DNA of 64,000 bases. Source: Isoperla grammatica (Eukaryota > Arthropoda > Insecta > Plecoptera > Perlodidae). Under the pieces are notes generated by a model. That model did no database searches and was not told where the DNA came from. It saw only the letters and a list, made by a program, of their open reading frames with translations. Of this stretch, positions 9,660 to 21,577 are shown piece after piece (position 1 is the stretch's first letter; the number at the start of each line of letters is the position of its first letter). The stretch is from NCBI GenBank assembly GCA_945910005.1, contig OX246747.1, positions 19,059,686 to 19,123,685 on the forward strand, given 5' to 3'. A program made the translations under genes and the position numbers.

Positions 9660-10012
9660 TAGTTTAATCACAATACAATTTACAATAATGTACTTTGTAA
9701 TAATGTTATTTTGAACCCTAAAACAGAGCACATCTTTTTAGGAGTGCCGCACTTCAGAGTGACATTGACGCCTGCCCAATGATATGGGCAGGTCAGAAAA
9801 GGAAGCCATTTTATATTGGATAGCGAGGAAGAAAAATGGCTGAGGAAGCCATCTCTGCATAGGAAAAAAAACGAAACAATAATACACAGGAGACAGTGCT
9901 ATAGTTCAATACATTATTCAGCAAGGGAGGGGGATTCAAATCCCTCTTGACTCTTCATGAAATAGTTGGGAACCATTCGCAATGTGCCCGAGGAAATCCT
10001 CAGAACAAAACG
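9660..10012. other. Non-coding stretch with tRNA T-arm-like motif
   Basis: No gene is seen. At about 9925-9950 GGGATTCAAATCCC resembles a tRNA T-arm/B-box, and a short hairpin lies near 9772-9793. It may be part of the tRNA-like SINE remnants that follow. Confidence 0.3.
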
Positions 10013-10087
10013 GTAACGGGTACAGAACCTGCGAACTCCTGCATTAAGCCCCGTGTACTACCGCTGAACCAGCTCTTTCGGTATCAT
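10013..10087 (-). mobile_element. tRNA-like SINE head remnant
   Basis: The minus strand reads GGTTCAGCGGTAGTACAC (A-box-like), then GCAGGTTCTGTACCC (B-box-like), about 35 nt apart. This is the arrangement of a degenerate tRNA-derived Pol III promoter. The acceptor stem is not closed, so it is not called a tRNA gene. Confidence 0.4.
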
Positions 10088-10497
10088 CGGTTAAAAAAAA
10101 TGACGCTTTTAATGCATGTAATTTTAAATGATTTCGTTATGATAATTTTAAAATCGAATGTGTATAAAATATGCATGCTTCCTAAACAGAAAGTTGCGTA
10201 TTAGTTTGTCTCTGATTAGGAAAGCAAACTGGCGCTGTCTGGACATTTTTTATCCCAGGGCCAAACGAGGGACGAGAACGTTTAAGTCACAAAGAGGGCT
10301 GGGACGAATGGAGGCTAAATACACGTGATATAGAATCAATGTAACAGTGCGACAGTTGAGTAACAATTTCCACTAGAGCCTTCTTTGCGTGAACCGGTCA
10401 CCACAGGGAGGGACCCACGTCGAGCAGTTGAAATGCACAATGGATTTTGCATAGATCTATTCGATTGAAACCCAGAAATTAGCAAAAATCAACACCG

Positions 10498-10563
10498 ACT
10501 GTGAACTGAACCCAGGTCTCCTACTTGCTGGGCCGGGCAGTGCCGTGATCGCTATGCGCCACC
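10498..10563 (-). mobile_element. tRNA-like SINE head remnant
   Basis: The minus strand starts GGTGGCGCATAGCGATCACG and continues to AGGAGACCTGGGTTCAGTTC, the usual layout of a tRNA-derived SINE 5' region with A and B boxes. Sequence further down the minus strand to about 10250 may be the SINE body, but no tail or TSD was found. Confidence 0.45.
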
Positions 10564-10929
10564 CTATTATAATATATCCCCACTTAGGGCCGGTTCCACC
10601 AAACGTTAAGCGTCAGTTATATTTAGCTAACTGTCAGTTAATTTAGTTTGGTGTTCCACCATCACTAAACTGGACTTTAAATCTTAATAACTGCCAGTTA
10701 AACTAAGCGGCAGATCCTCTTCCGCTTAAAATTAAAACTTCACATTAGCCACATAGTAAACAAATGATTGTGAGGTTATGTGGAGGTATCCAGACTAGTC
10801 ATCTCTTTATTTACCACTTGCCTGTGGCCAAACATCTACATTTAAGAACATATTTTAATTCCATTTTAATACATAGTTTGCATGTGGGCCTATTTGTGTT
10901 AAGATTCGTTCTAAAGCCTAGGCTTTGCA

Positions 10930-11640
10930 TAATATCCAGGCCTAGGTAGGCCTATAGGCGCTAGGCTAGGCTTGGAACTGGGCTACGGCGGACATATGCA
11001 CAACAGATTCAACTTGTACTAGCCTAGACCCTAGGCCCAGGTAGGCCTAGGCGCTAGGCTGGGCTTGGAACTGGCGGACTGGCCTACGGCGGACGTATGC
11101 ACAGATAACAGATTCAACTTGTACTAGGCCCAGCCTAGACCCTAGGCCCAGGTAGGCCTACCCAGCCAGGCCTAGGTAGGCCTAGGCGCTAGGTTGGGTT
11201 AGGAACTGGGCTACGGCGGACGTATGCACAGATAACAGATTCAACTTGTACTAGGCCCAGCCTAGACCCTAGGCCCAGGTAGGCCTACCCAGCCAGGCCC
11301 AGGTAGGCCTACCCAGCCAGGCCTAGGTAGGCCTAGGCGCTAGGTTGGGGTAGGAACTGGGCTACGGCGGATGTATGCACAGATAACAGATTCAACTTGT
11401 ACTAGGCCCAGCCTAGACCCTAGGCCCAGGTAGGCCTACCCAGCCAGGCCTAGGTAGGCCTAGGCGCTAGGTTGGGTTAGGAACTGGGCTACGGCGGACG
11501 TATGCACAGATAACAGATTCAACTTGTACTAGGCCCAGCCTCTAGACCCTAGGCCCAGGTAGGCCTACGGCCTACCCAGCCAGGCCATTGGGTTTGAAGC
11601 CAGGCCTAGGTAGGCCTAGGCGCTAGGTTGGGCAAAGACA
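10930..11640. repeat. Minisatellite, ~95-155-bp units, inside the Harbinger element
   Basis: About five full units plus a partial one. Each contains GCGCTAGG, GAACTGGGCTACGGCGGA, TATGCACAG, ACAGATTCAACTTGTACTAG and a run of GGCCTA/CCCAGG motifs. Unit length varies through gain and loss of CCCAGCCAGG blocks. Confidence 0.85.
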
Positions 11641-11764
11641 CAGCCTTGCGGAAATAACGGGGCACGCCAGCTCTATTTATGCTTTAGTAAACGACCAATC
11701 ACAGGCTCGCTTACAAAATAACTGCCAGTTAGCTAACTGAGACTTCGAAAAACATGGTGGAACG

Positions 11765-12581
11765 CAGTGGCGGCTGGTGGGGGGAGGCAAGGGAGGCCGG
11801 GCCTCCTCAAACATTTCCGGAGGGAGGAGGATTAATCTTGTCTGTGATCTTGTTTAAAATGGTTCTATGTATTTTAATGTTCATCTTACATAATATACAT
11901 ATTTATCGTAAAAGTTTTCAAACAAAAAATGTTCAACGTTTCAAAGTTTCGCGCCTCTTCAGAATGTGGCTGCTAGCCGCGTTGAACCAGTAGAAACGCG
12001 AGGAACTTCGTGCGTCCGGGCCTCTCAGTCGTTCAGCATATAGGTATCTGAGCGGTGTGCGGGGGAATCGGTAGGCATACTCCCGCCCTCCCCGCCTAAG
12101 TTGCTGCACGTGCAATAAGATGCCAGAGGAGGCCGGCCGCTTCGTTTATTTTCGGATTTTTCACGAAGGTAACCGAGTCGCCCGCTTTCCATAATATATC
12201 ATACTCAGCAGTTTGTAGTTTGCAGGGGATTGTCGTTTGTTCTTCTGCTGTTGTTCTTCCTGTGTTGTTGCTTGATTCAATGAAATCAATATAGTGACGA
12301 GTTATTAGATCGACCATTAACCAGACATGCTTCGAGGAAAGAGTAAATAAAGATTTAAAACAAGACGGAAGATTTAAACCAGCTTTGCCATAACTGCAAA
12401 GGGATGGAGAGGAACAGGCGAGTTTGGTTCGTTATAGTATGGAGATTGTTATGGTTAATGGCAAGTGTCGTCAACTTAAATCGGGCAACTTAAATCCACA
12501 TCCACAACCACATTATAACACCAAAAACAACGTAGAAAAATGCAGTTTAAAACTATTATTTTATACTACGAGCCGCCACTG
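11765..12581. mobile_element. Non-autonomous hAT element (817 bp), 8-bp TSD GTGGAACG
   Basis: Terminal inverted repeats CAGTGGCGGCT (11765) and AGCCGCCACTG (ending 12581) are flanked by GTGGAACG at 11757-11764 and 12582-12589. An 8-bp duplication and CAGTGGCGG ends are diagnostic of hAT. Interior ORFs are short and show no transposase motif. Confidence 0.9.
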
Positions 12582-12662
12582 GTGGAACGCGACCATCTTT
12601 AATGTTCACTTTAAAAATAACTGACGCTTTGCTAAACTCGAGTTTATAATCATTTGGTGGAA

Positions 12663-13892
12663 CCGGGCCTTAGCCGGGGCAAGCGATATATCTAGACGGC
12701 CTTGAATTAGCCCGTCCGTTCTAGTGTTCGTATTGCAAAGGCACACACGCGGTATGGGAAAACTGCATCTAATTCGCAATAGATGTTAAATTTGTATCAT
12801 TTCTGGTTTTCACTTTGGGGTATCATTACTTTCAGTTATCTACAATGTACAAAAATGCCCCAATAGTAATGAATGAAAAGACTTTACCAGTCCAGTCCAG
12901 TTATACCAGTCCGAGATAATGTTTTCACTTTTCAATAACCAGCTTATCCTAAACACCATTGACCCCATTGTTAATAACGAGCGTGCTCGCCACTTCGTTC
13001 GCGTGAAACTTGGGTTTCTTGTTGTCTCTTGACAATGGATTTATATTTTTTCTACAATGAATCGTTTAAAGTCATATTGTCGCATACAGTTCACTATTAA
13101 CATTTAAATTTTCCGCCCCGCTTGTTCACTGCTCAAACTCATGCTGAGACAGTGTGATGGTGCACTTGGAGACATAAGTAGATCAAGGGCCGGACTGAAC
13201 ATGCTTTACTCTAATGCTGCTCTCACCCTATATCGTGCATCGTACATAGCTTAAGACACTTGATAATATTGAAAATATTGACTTAACATAGTAATAGGCA
13301 TGCGTCTACAATACGCATAAATACGTAACAAAACACCCATAAAACACAACACGCTATCTGTAAATGCTCGAACATAAACCAATGGAACAACAATTTCTTT
13401 AAATGCAAACATCATCATAGAAAAAAATTTAAAAACGGAAATATATGAAATAATTTAAGGATGACAAGGAAAACTGTGTGCATTAATAAAACCAAAATTG
13501 ATTAATATTTAATTGATGAAACTCTGAAAGTATTCCCTGTGCATTAGAATGGCTAACAATAGACAGCGCATGGCATGAAGAGGCAACTCTTCTATTATTC
13601 GATGGAACTCCGCGCGCTCGCTGCGAGAAGACTTTATGAATAGACTTCCAAGTTTGCACAAAATAGCGGACTTGTCGCAAAATTGTCAATCTTCCAGGTC
13701 TAGCGTTAGGGTCGCCCCGAGTATAGTTGTAGAGTTCGTCGTTGCCCACTAAGCAAACTTTCAAAAATTAAAATACCAAAAGTAAAACAAAATAAACTGA
13801 AAATCAGCAAGAAATTTATTGTCACTGAGTTGGTATAGACTATAACACAAACATCACAATAATAGTGTTGTATATCTGCTCCTTGGTTACAG
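12663..13892. other. Non-coding / intron 5' of the Ig exon
   Basis: A 93-codon minus-strand ORF at 13483-13764 has no recognised domain and no splice support. No repeat or TIR stands out. The stretch probably belongs to the intron or 5' region of the Ig gene. Confidence 0.3.
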
Positions 13893-16800
13893 CCTGGGGC
13901 ACCATCTCTCACACCCGGACACCGAGGGAGGCCGTCGTTCTCCAGGGTGGGGAGGCGAGGTTCGCGTTGAAGGTGCAGGGACCGTTGAGACAGTGCTACT
14001 TCTTCCCGCCAGGCAAGAGACTTGACTTCGATGAGGGATCTGAGTCTGCCGACAGCGCCGGCCGGCATCGCTACCTGGGGGCTGGACTGCAGAGCGGCGA
14101 GTGCGGTCTGGCTGTGAGCAACGTCAGCGAGGAGGACAACGGGCCGGTCAGGTCTTTCATCAGAGCGTCCGGGTACAAGGATGAATACAGATACATGACT
14201 CTCATTGTAGCAAGTAGGTTTACAAACAAGACTACCACTTTGTCACGGTTCAGTCAATGAATGGTCAAGACTCAGGGCAGCTACAACAATCTGTTTAGAA
14301 ACGACTTTCCTTTATTGTGATGGTTCAATTAATAACACTTTAAATTTTAAATTTAATAATACAAAACTTGAACACAGTTTTGTGATATTTTGAATATAAT
14401 TGATCTGGATAATAACTACGATGACAGATTCTATCTATCTTCAATGCACGTGTGCGTTATGTTATGGGCCCTTTTGTTGTATTGGGGCCTAACACTCATT
14501 GTGACTAGTTGTAGCTAGACCCCCATTGTGAGGTGTTTTTGGAAGGGTAATTATACGTATAAATCGACTGAAACCATTTTCGATCGTCTATTTGTAAAAC
14601 TGACTGTGATATGGGCCCTTGTGTTGTATAAAGGCCTTACACACATTGTGACTCAAATGTAGCTGGACCACAGCTGTGAGGTGTTTCGAGAACTGCTATA
14701 ATACTTTAAAAAAGATTTAAACTACTTCCGACCTCCTATCTGTAAAACTGACTGAGATATGGGCCCATTTGTTGTATTGGGGCCTAATCCACATTGTGAC
14801 TGCTGGTAGCGAGACCGCCACTGTGAGGTGTTTTGAGAACGGTTACAATACTTCAAAAAAGATTTAAAGTACTTTCAACCTCCTATCTGTAAAACTGACT
14901 GAGATATGGGCCCTTTTGATATATTAGGGCCTATCACACATTGTGACTAGTTGTAGCTCGACCCCACTGTGAGGTGTTTTAAGAACAGTTATTGTACGTG
15001 TAAATCGACTGAGCCCATATCTGACCTTCCTATCTGTAAAACTGACTGAGATATGGGCTCTTATGATGTATTAGGGCCTAAAACACATTGTGACTAGTTG
15101 TAGGTAGACTTCTACTGTGAGGTGTTTTTAGAACGGTTATAACACTTCAAAAAAGATTTAAACTACTTCCGACCTGCTATCTGTAAAACTGACTGAGATA
15201 TGGGCCCTTTTGATGTATTAGGGCCTCACACATTGTGACTAGTTGTAGCTAGACCCCCACTGTAAGGTGTTTATTTAAAATGGTTATCATACGTCTTTAT
15301 CGACTAAAACCATTTCCGACTTTCTATCTGTAAAACTGACCGAGATATGGGGCCTTTGGTTGTAATAGGGCCTACCCTACATTGTGACTAGTTATAGCTA
15401 AACCCCCACTGTGAGCTGTCTATAAAATAGTTATGATGCGTTTGAACGATTTAAACCATTTTCGACCTCCTAGCTGTAAAAGTGATTGAGACACGGGCCC
15501 TTTTCACGAATTAGGGCCTAACTCACATTGTAACTAGTTTTATCTAGACCCCTACTGTGAGTTGTTTTAAGAGCGGTAATAATATGTCTAAATCGATTAA
15601 ACAATTTTCGAACGTCTATCTGTAAAACTGACTGAGATATGGCCCTTTTGTTGTGTTATTAATAACACACATTGTGACTTGTTGTAGGAATACCTCCACT
15701 GTGAGCCGTTTTTAAATCGTAATCATACGTCTTAATCGATTGAAACCCTTTCCGACCTTCAATCTGTATAACTAGCTGCGCACCAACCATGAGTGTTGTC
15801 TACACGGCCACCTTGTGAGCTGCACGAGGCTAGATGATTGTATGGCTCAGTGTTGCTATGTCATGCTTCATGTCCCCTAGCGCACCAACCCTTAGTGTTG
15901 TCTACACAGCCACCTGTGAGCTGCACGAGGCTAGATGATTGTATGGCTCAGTGTTGCTATGTCATGCTTCAGGACCCCCCAGCGCACCAACCCTGAGTGT
16001 TGTCTACACGGCCACCTTGTGAGCTGCACGAGGCTAGATGATTGTATGTCTCAGTGTTGCTATGTCATGCTTCAGGTCCCCCCAGCGCACCAACCCTGAG
16101 TGTTGTCTACACGGCCACCTTGTGAGCTGCACGAGGCTAGATGATTGTATGTCTCAGTGTTGCTATGTCATGCTTCAGGTCCCCCCAGCGCACCAACCCT
16201 GAGTGTTGTCTACACGGCCATCTGTGAGCTGCACGAGGCTAGATGATTGTATGGCTCAGTGTTGCTATGTCATGCTTCAGGTCCCCCCAGCGCACCAACC
16301 CTGAGTGTTGTCTACACGGCCACCTTGTGAGCTGCACGAGGCTAGATGATTGTATGTCTCAGTGTTGCTATGTCATGCTTCAGGTCCCCCCAGCGCACCA
16401 ACACTGAGTGTTGTCTACACGGCCACCTGTGAGCTGCACGAGGCTGGATGATTGTATGTATCAGTGTTGCTATGTCATGCTTCAGGTCCCCCCAGCGCAC
16501 CAACCCTGAGTGTTGTCTACACGGCCACCTGTGAGCTGCACGAGGCTAGATGATTGTATGTATCAGTGTTGCTGTGTCATGCTTCATGTCCCCCCAGCGC
16601 ACCAACCCTGAGTGTTGTCTACACGGCCACATATGAGCTACACGAGGCTAGATGATTGTATGGCTCAGTGTTGCTATGTCATGCTTCAGGACCCCCAGCG
16701 CACCAACCCTGAGTGTTGTCTACACGGCCACCTGTGAGCTGCACGAGGCTGGATGATTGTATGTCTCAGTGTTGCTATGTCATGCTTCAGGTCCCCCCAG

Positions 16801-18640
16801 CGCACCAACCCTGAGTGTTGTCTACACGGCCACATATGAGCTACACGAGGCTAGATGATTGTATGGCTCAGTGTTGCTATGTCATGCTTCAGGACCCCCA
16901 GCGCACCAACCCTGAGTGTTGTCTACACGGCCACCTGTGAGCTGCACGAGGCTGGATGATTGTATGTATCAGTGTTGCTATGTCATGCTTCAGGTCCCCC
17001 CAGCGCACCAACCCTGAGTGTTGTCTACACGGCCACATATGAGCTACACGAGGCTAGATGATTGTATGGCTCAGTGTTGCTATGTCATGCTTCAGGTCCC
17101 CCCAGCGCACCAACCCTGAGTGTTGTCTACACGGCCACATATGAGCTACACGAGGCTAGATGATTGTATGGCTCAGTGTTGCTATGTCATGCTTCAGGAC
17201 CCCCAGCGCACCAACCCTGAGTGTTGTCTACACGGCCACATATGAGCTACACGAGGCTAGATGATTGTATGGCTCAGTGTTGCTATGTCATGCTTCAGGA
17301 CCCCCAGCGCACCAACCCTGAGTGTTGTCTACACGGCCACCTTGTGAGCTGCACGAGGCTAGATGATTGTATGGCTCAGTGTTGCTATGTCATGCTTCAG
17401 GACCCCCAGCGCACCAACCCTGAGTGTTGTCTACACGGCCACCTGTGAGCTGCACGAGGCTGGATGATTGTATGTCTCAGTGTTGCTATGTCATGCTTCA
17501 GGTCCCCCCAGCGCACCAACCTTGAGTGTTGTCTACACGAAAGCCAGTGTCACGGCCACCTGTGAGGTGAACGGGGCTCGTCCTGTCGCTCACATATCCT
17601 GGATCCTGGGAGATAAAATAATCCACTTGGACTTACAAGAAGACTCTGTAGGCAACCCTCAGGACGCGTGGAGGTGGCCCTGGATGAAGGGATCTGTCAT
17701 GCAGAGACTCACACTCACCCTGCAGACTAAGGACAACGGCAAGGTCCTAAAGTGTGTTGTATCTCATGTGACCTTGGTTCGGCCGTTGGAGGCGACGGAG
17801 ACGATCTCATTCAGTAGTAAGTTATGTTTGTATACATGTTGTGTAAAACTGATATTTCACAGTTTGATGCTGCTTCCCTCCATCGCTATGTGACCACAGC
17901 TAACCCCCGTTACAACCCGACAATCATATCATATTAACACACAGATTTCATATATTATATCATATCATATTAACACACAGATTTCATATATTATATCATT
18001 TATAATCAGTCACGTTTGTTATGCTTGGGTCTTGGGTACGTAACTACGGGGTAGAGCTTCAAACTATGTCGAACTAAAGATATCTGCTCACTTTACACCT
18101 GCCTCCCAAGTCGAGTTCGTCGCACAGATAATTTTCTGTTAGGGGTTACTAGGTTTCCTGGCTAATCTAAGCTCGATGCCAACATTTCGAGTCTACAAAT
18201 CGACCTTGATGTCTGATCGACCAATACTGTAGAGAGTATGAGAAAACAATAACAGTGCAGTCATTGTCGTTATCAATGTGATTGCTTTACATTGTGTAGA
18301 AAAGAGTTGCATATTTTCTGAACTTAGTCTAAGTCTTAGTCTTCGTCTAATGATGACGAAGACAATCTAGACTGAATTGCTCTGAAAAATCTGGTCAAAT
18401 AAACATCAGACTTCTACAAATTCAACTGTTAAGTGTTAAAGTAAAGAATTGTGTGATTTCGCTCTTTCTACATCAGTAGAAGTAGTAGTTTGAAGTTGCA
18501 GCATTATTTGTCCACGTTAGGCTATACATTTCCCCAAAAATATCATACATAAAACGTTTGGTTTGGTTTCAGAAGCAGTAAGTGCGACTACGCCGCTTGC
18601 AGTCAGCAGCGCTACACCTGGAGCTGCCCTTCCCACATGA
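13893..18640 (+). CDS. Two-Ig-domain secreted protein, three exons seen, 5' exon(s) missing
   Basis: Exons 13893..14213, 17502..17816 and 18573..18640 are all joined phase 1 to phase 1, typical of Ig modules. Exon A encodes a V-type domain: B-strand Cys in RQCYFFPPGK, the extra Cys in GECGLAV, and SNVSEEDNG, the D-x-G signature. The expected F-strand Cys is replaced by Ser (VRSF). Exon B encodes a second, constant-like Ig domain with TATCEVNG, the core W in ISWILGD, and KDNGKVLKCVV. The last exon adds a Ser/Thr/Ala-rich tail of 21 residues and a TGA. No membrane segment or GPI-type hydrophobic tail follows, so a secreted product is inferred. The signal-peptide exon must lie upstream, since an acceptor (TTGGTTACAG) precedes exon A. 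AATAAA occurs at 18733. Intron 1 is 3.3 kb and consists mostly of two minisatellites. Confidence 0.72.
14455..15770. repeat. ~148-bp tandem repeat in Ig-gene intron
   Basis: About nine diverged units. Each carries CTGTAAAACTGACTGAGATA, TGGGCCC, a TTGTGACTAGTTGTAGCTAG core and CACTGTGAGGTGTTTT. Spacing between successive GGGCCC blocks is 144-150 bp. Confidence 0.9.
15778..17501. repeat. ~102-bp tandem array of the exon-B 3' splice site and exon start
   Basis: About 17 units end at the genuine exon B. Each contains TGCTATGTCATGCTTCAGG, the same acceptor as the real exon, followed by CCCCCAGCGCACCAACCCTGAG, the exon's first codons. A 15-bp in-frame loss between CACG repeats then separates it from the true exon sequence. 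The units diverge and run into a stop (TGA or earlier) within about 22 codons. The period is 101-104 bp. Confidence 0.92.
17905..18570. other. Last intron of the Ig gene
   Basis: A ~42-bp direct duplication (ACACACAGATTTCATATATT) lies at about 17937-18000. Nothing else is recognised before the acceptor at 18571-18572. Confidence 0.5.
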
Positions 18641-18732
18641 AAAAAAAATGTATACGTAATATGTTTTATAAAATGCATTAATTCATCACAGAAATGTATT
18701 ATATAAAATGTATTTTGATATAGGCTACTTAA

Positions 18733-18738
18733 AATAAA
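18733..18738 (+). promoter_or_regulatory. Polyadenylation signal AATAAA for the Ig gene
   Basis: It lies 93 bp after the stop codon at 18640, at a plausible distance. Alternative signals could lie further on, as the region is very AT-rich. Confidence 0.45.
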
Positions 18739-18739
18739 T

Positions 18740-19610
18740 TTCCAATTTGGCCCAATGTCTTATATTAAAAAGGATTTTAAATAGATTTGAAAGCTATTAC
18801 ACAATGAATTATGAACGAGTTCATAAAATGTTTATGAATCATTTTCTTAAATTAATTAGTAATATACAAGGGATAATGTGTTTAATTTGTATGAATTGAA
18901 ACAATAATTTAAGACATTAGTGGTAATGTTTTGTTCATCTATTCATGTAAAGCCATTGATAATCTATTGCTTGTAATATATTTAAAACACATTCTTTATA
19001 ATTTATTAATAATCTACTTTGGAGTATTTATTCACAATGCATTATATACAATAAATTTGAAACATATTATGCATAACCTATTAATTATCTATTTTGGAGT
19101 ATATATTTTGGAATGTATTTGGTAGGTAAATTAAAATTCATTTTTTCATTTACATTACATAGCATGATTTATTTAAAAAAATATTTCTGAAAGCTACATA
19201 ATTGATACACACAGTACAAAGTACAAAGTGACACAAGTTATTAGTCAATCTTTAGATGTTGCCCCTTTTAATGGTTGGGAAGAAAGTAGACAGACATAAG
19301 AAAAAATAAATATTGTAATTCAAATGAGCTTTGTATCACAAGATGTAGGCCTGAGTAGCGGCAAAGATTACTGACAAGGGAAAGATGTTTCATAATCATC
19401 ACCATTGTCATGGAGCGATGGTCTATGCCATACAATATAAATCCTAAGACATAGAATTGTAATTATTAAAACGAGACACTATAGAAGATTCTTAGTTGCA
19501 GCACACTATCGTCTGTGAAAGAAGGACTGAGTTGTGATTATCAGGGTGCAACTTCCACTTCTCCCCAGATTAGGAGGGTTGTACACTGTTAGTCACGTGT
19601 GAAGTCACTA
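18740..19610. other. AT-rich 3' flank
   Basis: Repeated TTATTAATxATCTATTTTGGAGTAT motifs at about 19000-19110 form two or three degenerate copies. No gene is seen. Confidence 0.35.
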
Positions 19611-19611
19611 A

Positions 19612-19830
19612 TATGAATATGAATATGAATATATGAATATGAATATGAATATGAATATGAATATGAATATGAATATGAATCTTTATTGAAGTACAATCTT
19701 GAGTGTATAACACTCTTTACAGATTTTGTAGTATATTTTTGGTAATATGCTTAATTGATAATCCTAGTTCTAATATAAGACTTAACTAAGATAAAATTAG
19801 AAGTGTAATGTTAAATTACCATATATACGT
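19612..19830 (-). mobile_element. 5'-truncated LINE 3' end with (ATTCAT)n tail
   Basis: The minus strand reads TTGTACTTCAATAAAGATTC followed by (ATATTC)n, the usual form of a LINE 3' end with an AATAAA signal running into a hexamer tail (19612-19680 on plus). The 5' limit is unclear and no TSD was identified. Confidence 0.5.
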
Positions 19831-21577
19831 CACAAATTGAGCAGTTTGAATACTGGCTTACACTATAGCTTTTTCTATATAAACAGCCCCGACTGAGAGA
19901 TCGGGGTCCTTTATGGTTCCAACGCAGACTACTGCAGAGTTTTGGGTGCACCACTGCAGCCTACGGCGGAGTGCACAGTCTTGGGAACATACCCTGTACG
20001 CAGCTTTCTGCTAGAAGAAGGTCGGTTGAAGGCAGCCTACTGCTACGACTGACTGAATACTAGTGGCATCCTGTTTACGCCGTATATAGAGTAAGTGTAG
20101 TATAGACGCCAGTCCAACAGCATACTGTATTGGCGCGCAATTCTACACTACCCTAGCACTTCCCAGGACTCCAGCTAGAGTAAAAGGATCAATTCATTTA
20201 TTTAGTGTTAATAATTAAATATTGTAAAATCTGTGCAACTGTAACAACAATTGGTGAGTTACAATTTATATATATTATTTGTAATAAACTCTTGATTGAT
20301 ACACTTGTCTAATTGCAATATCCAGGATCCCAGATCCATAATATGGATCAAGTTCCCCGCCTCCTAACTTAACGTTACTCCTACATTAAAGTTATTAAAA
20401 ACACATAATAAATATCATAGGTCCGTTGCCTTCACAACGGTGGTGGCAGCATTTTCTACGTCATTAACTATTTAACCTTTGCCCGCTACCCTCAAACCAC
20501 GTCGCCCCACGACACCATGTTAAAATATTTGACTACAACTAAACAATCCTGTGCACGTGTGCAGAAAGGTTTCACAGGTTGCGAAATGTCAGCAACAATT
20601 AAAGGGGGATGGAAAGTACTTCATCCCCTCGTGTCTAACATTGCAAGAATCATATCCCACTAGGCATGCGGTAGATTATCACAGAGAACGGCGTAAGAGC
20701 TCCAAGCCTTTAGTGGCATTGTAGTTACTGGAAACAAAATTAATGCAGTCTTACAATAAATAAGAAGTTTTGGTAATTTTACTTTTCGAGACAATTCCAG
20801 GACACTAATATAAGGTGTATAAATTCGGGACAATCCCGGTTTCCAGTGACGGATTGTCGCCCTACAAATAACGCGGTTTAGTGGTAGTCAACTCAATAGC
20901 GGGTGACGCGCAAAGGGCTGAATATGAATATTACATTTGTACTCGGTATTTAATGCGGGTAAAATAAACGTAGAAAATACTTGCACGGGAAGGGGGGAGG
21001 CTTTTAATTTTGCGATATGCTATCTATATGGAAGAGTGTGTGGGTGGCCTGATTTTGGACCAGGGGGTCAGTTTGGTCCAAAATTGTGTGATTTCATTTA
21101 CAGACAGTCCAATTGAGGATGTTTTAAACTATACATACCTTCAAAAACCGATACTAGTCTGAGAAGCGATGTTTGATCGAGGTACCGGTGTCCACGTAGT
21201 TTCTTCGCTAATGTTGAGGTAGACCTACCCCTAACAGTTTGTCATCGGAAGGCATCTGGGAAAAATAATAAATATTGATTTCAGCAGGACTCTATAGAAG
21301 GGTGAATTTAGGCATTTTTATAAAGGTTTTTAATAATCAAAACCCGTAAAGACAAATATGCCTAATGCTAATTGTTGATGACATATTTTGTCCTTAATTT
21401 CAAAGTTACCGGTACTTTAATTAAATATAAGTAATTGATGTTCTGTGTTTCGTAATTCAACCAACTACAGGCTAGAGGCTAGACCTTAGCTAAGAGCCTT
21501 TAAGTTACAAGATATTTAAGGCTGAATAAAAAAAAGCCCACTTATACATCACTCGCATACAATACGCATAACACATT
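19831..21577. other. Non-coding region
   Basis: No ORF or splice pair is supported. A GC-richer block at about 19885-20160 contains GCAGCCTACGGCGGAGTGC-like sequence but shows no structure that I recognise. Confidence 0.3.

Larger units (their letters stand above)
10587..12659. mobile_element. Harbinger-type non-autonomous element with nested hAT
   Basis: The left end reads GGGCCGGTTCCACCAAA (10587) and the right end is the reverse complement of GGCCCGGTTCCACCAAA (ending 12659). TTA flanks both ends (10584-10586 and 12660-12662). The subterminal motif AAGCGTCAGTTAT is repeated in inverted orientation. No transposase is present. The interior carries a ~125-bp minisatellite and an independent hAT insertion. 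The ends resemble those of the MITE at 1875-2014, which suggests related transposase recognition. Confidence 0.75.

Noticed and set aside
9925..9950. tRNA gene
   Set aside because: Only a T-arm-like motif is present. No acceptor stem, D-arm or anticodon arm could be closed around it.
13483..13764. 93-codon minus ORF
   Set aside because: No domain, splice support or homology that I recognise, and it lies in a presumed intron or flank.
17221..17448. 75-codon plus ORF in the intron
   Set aside because: It reads across two units of the decoy-acceptor array and only reflects the repeat.
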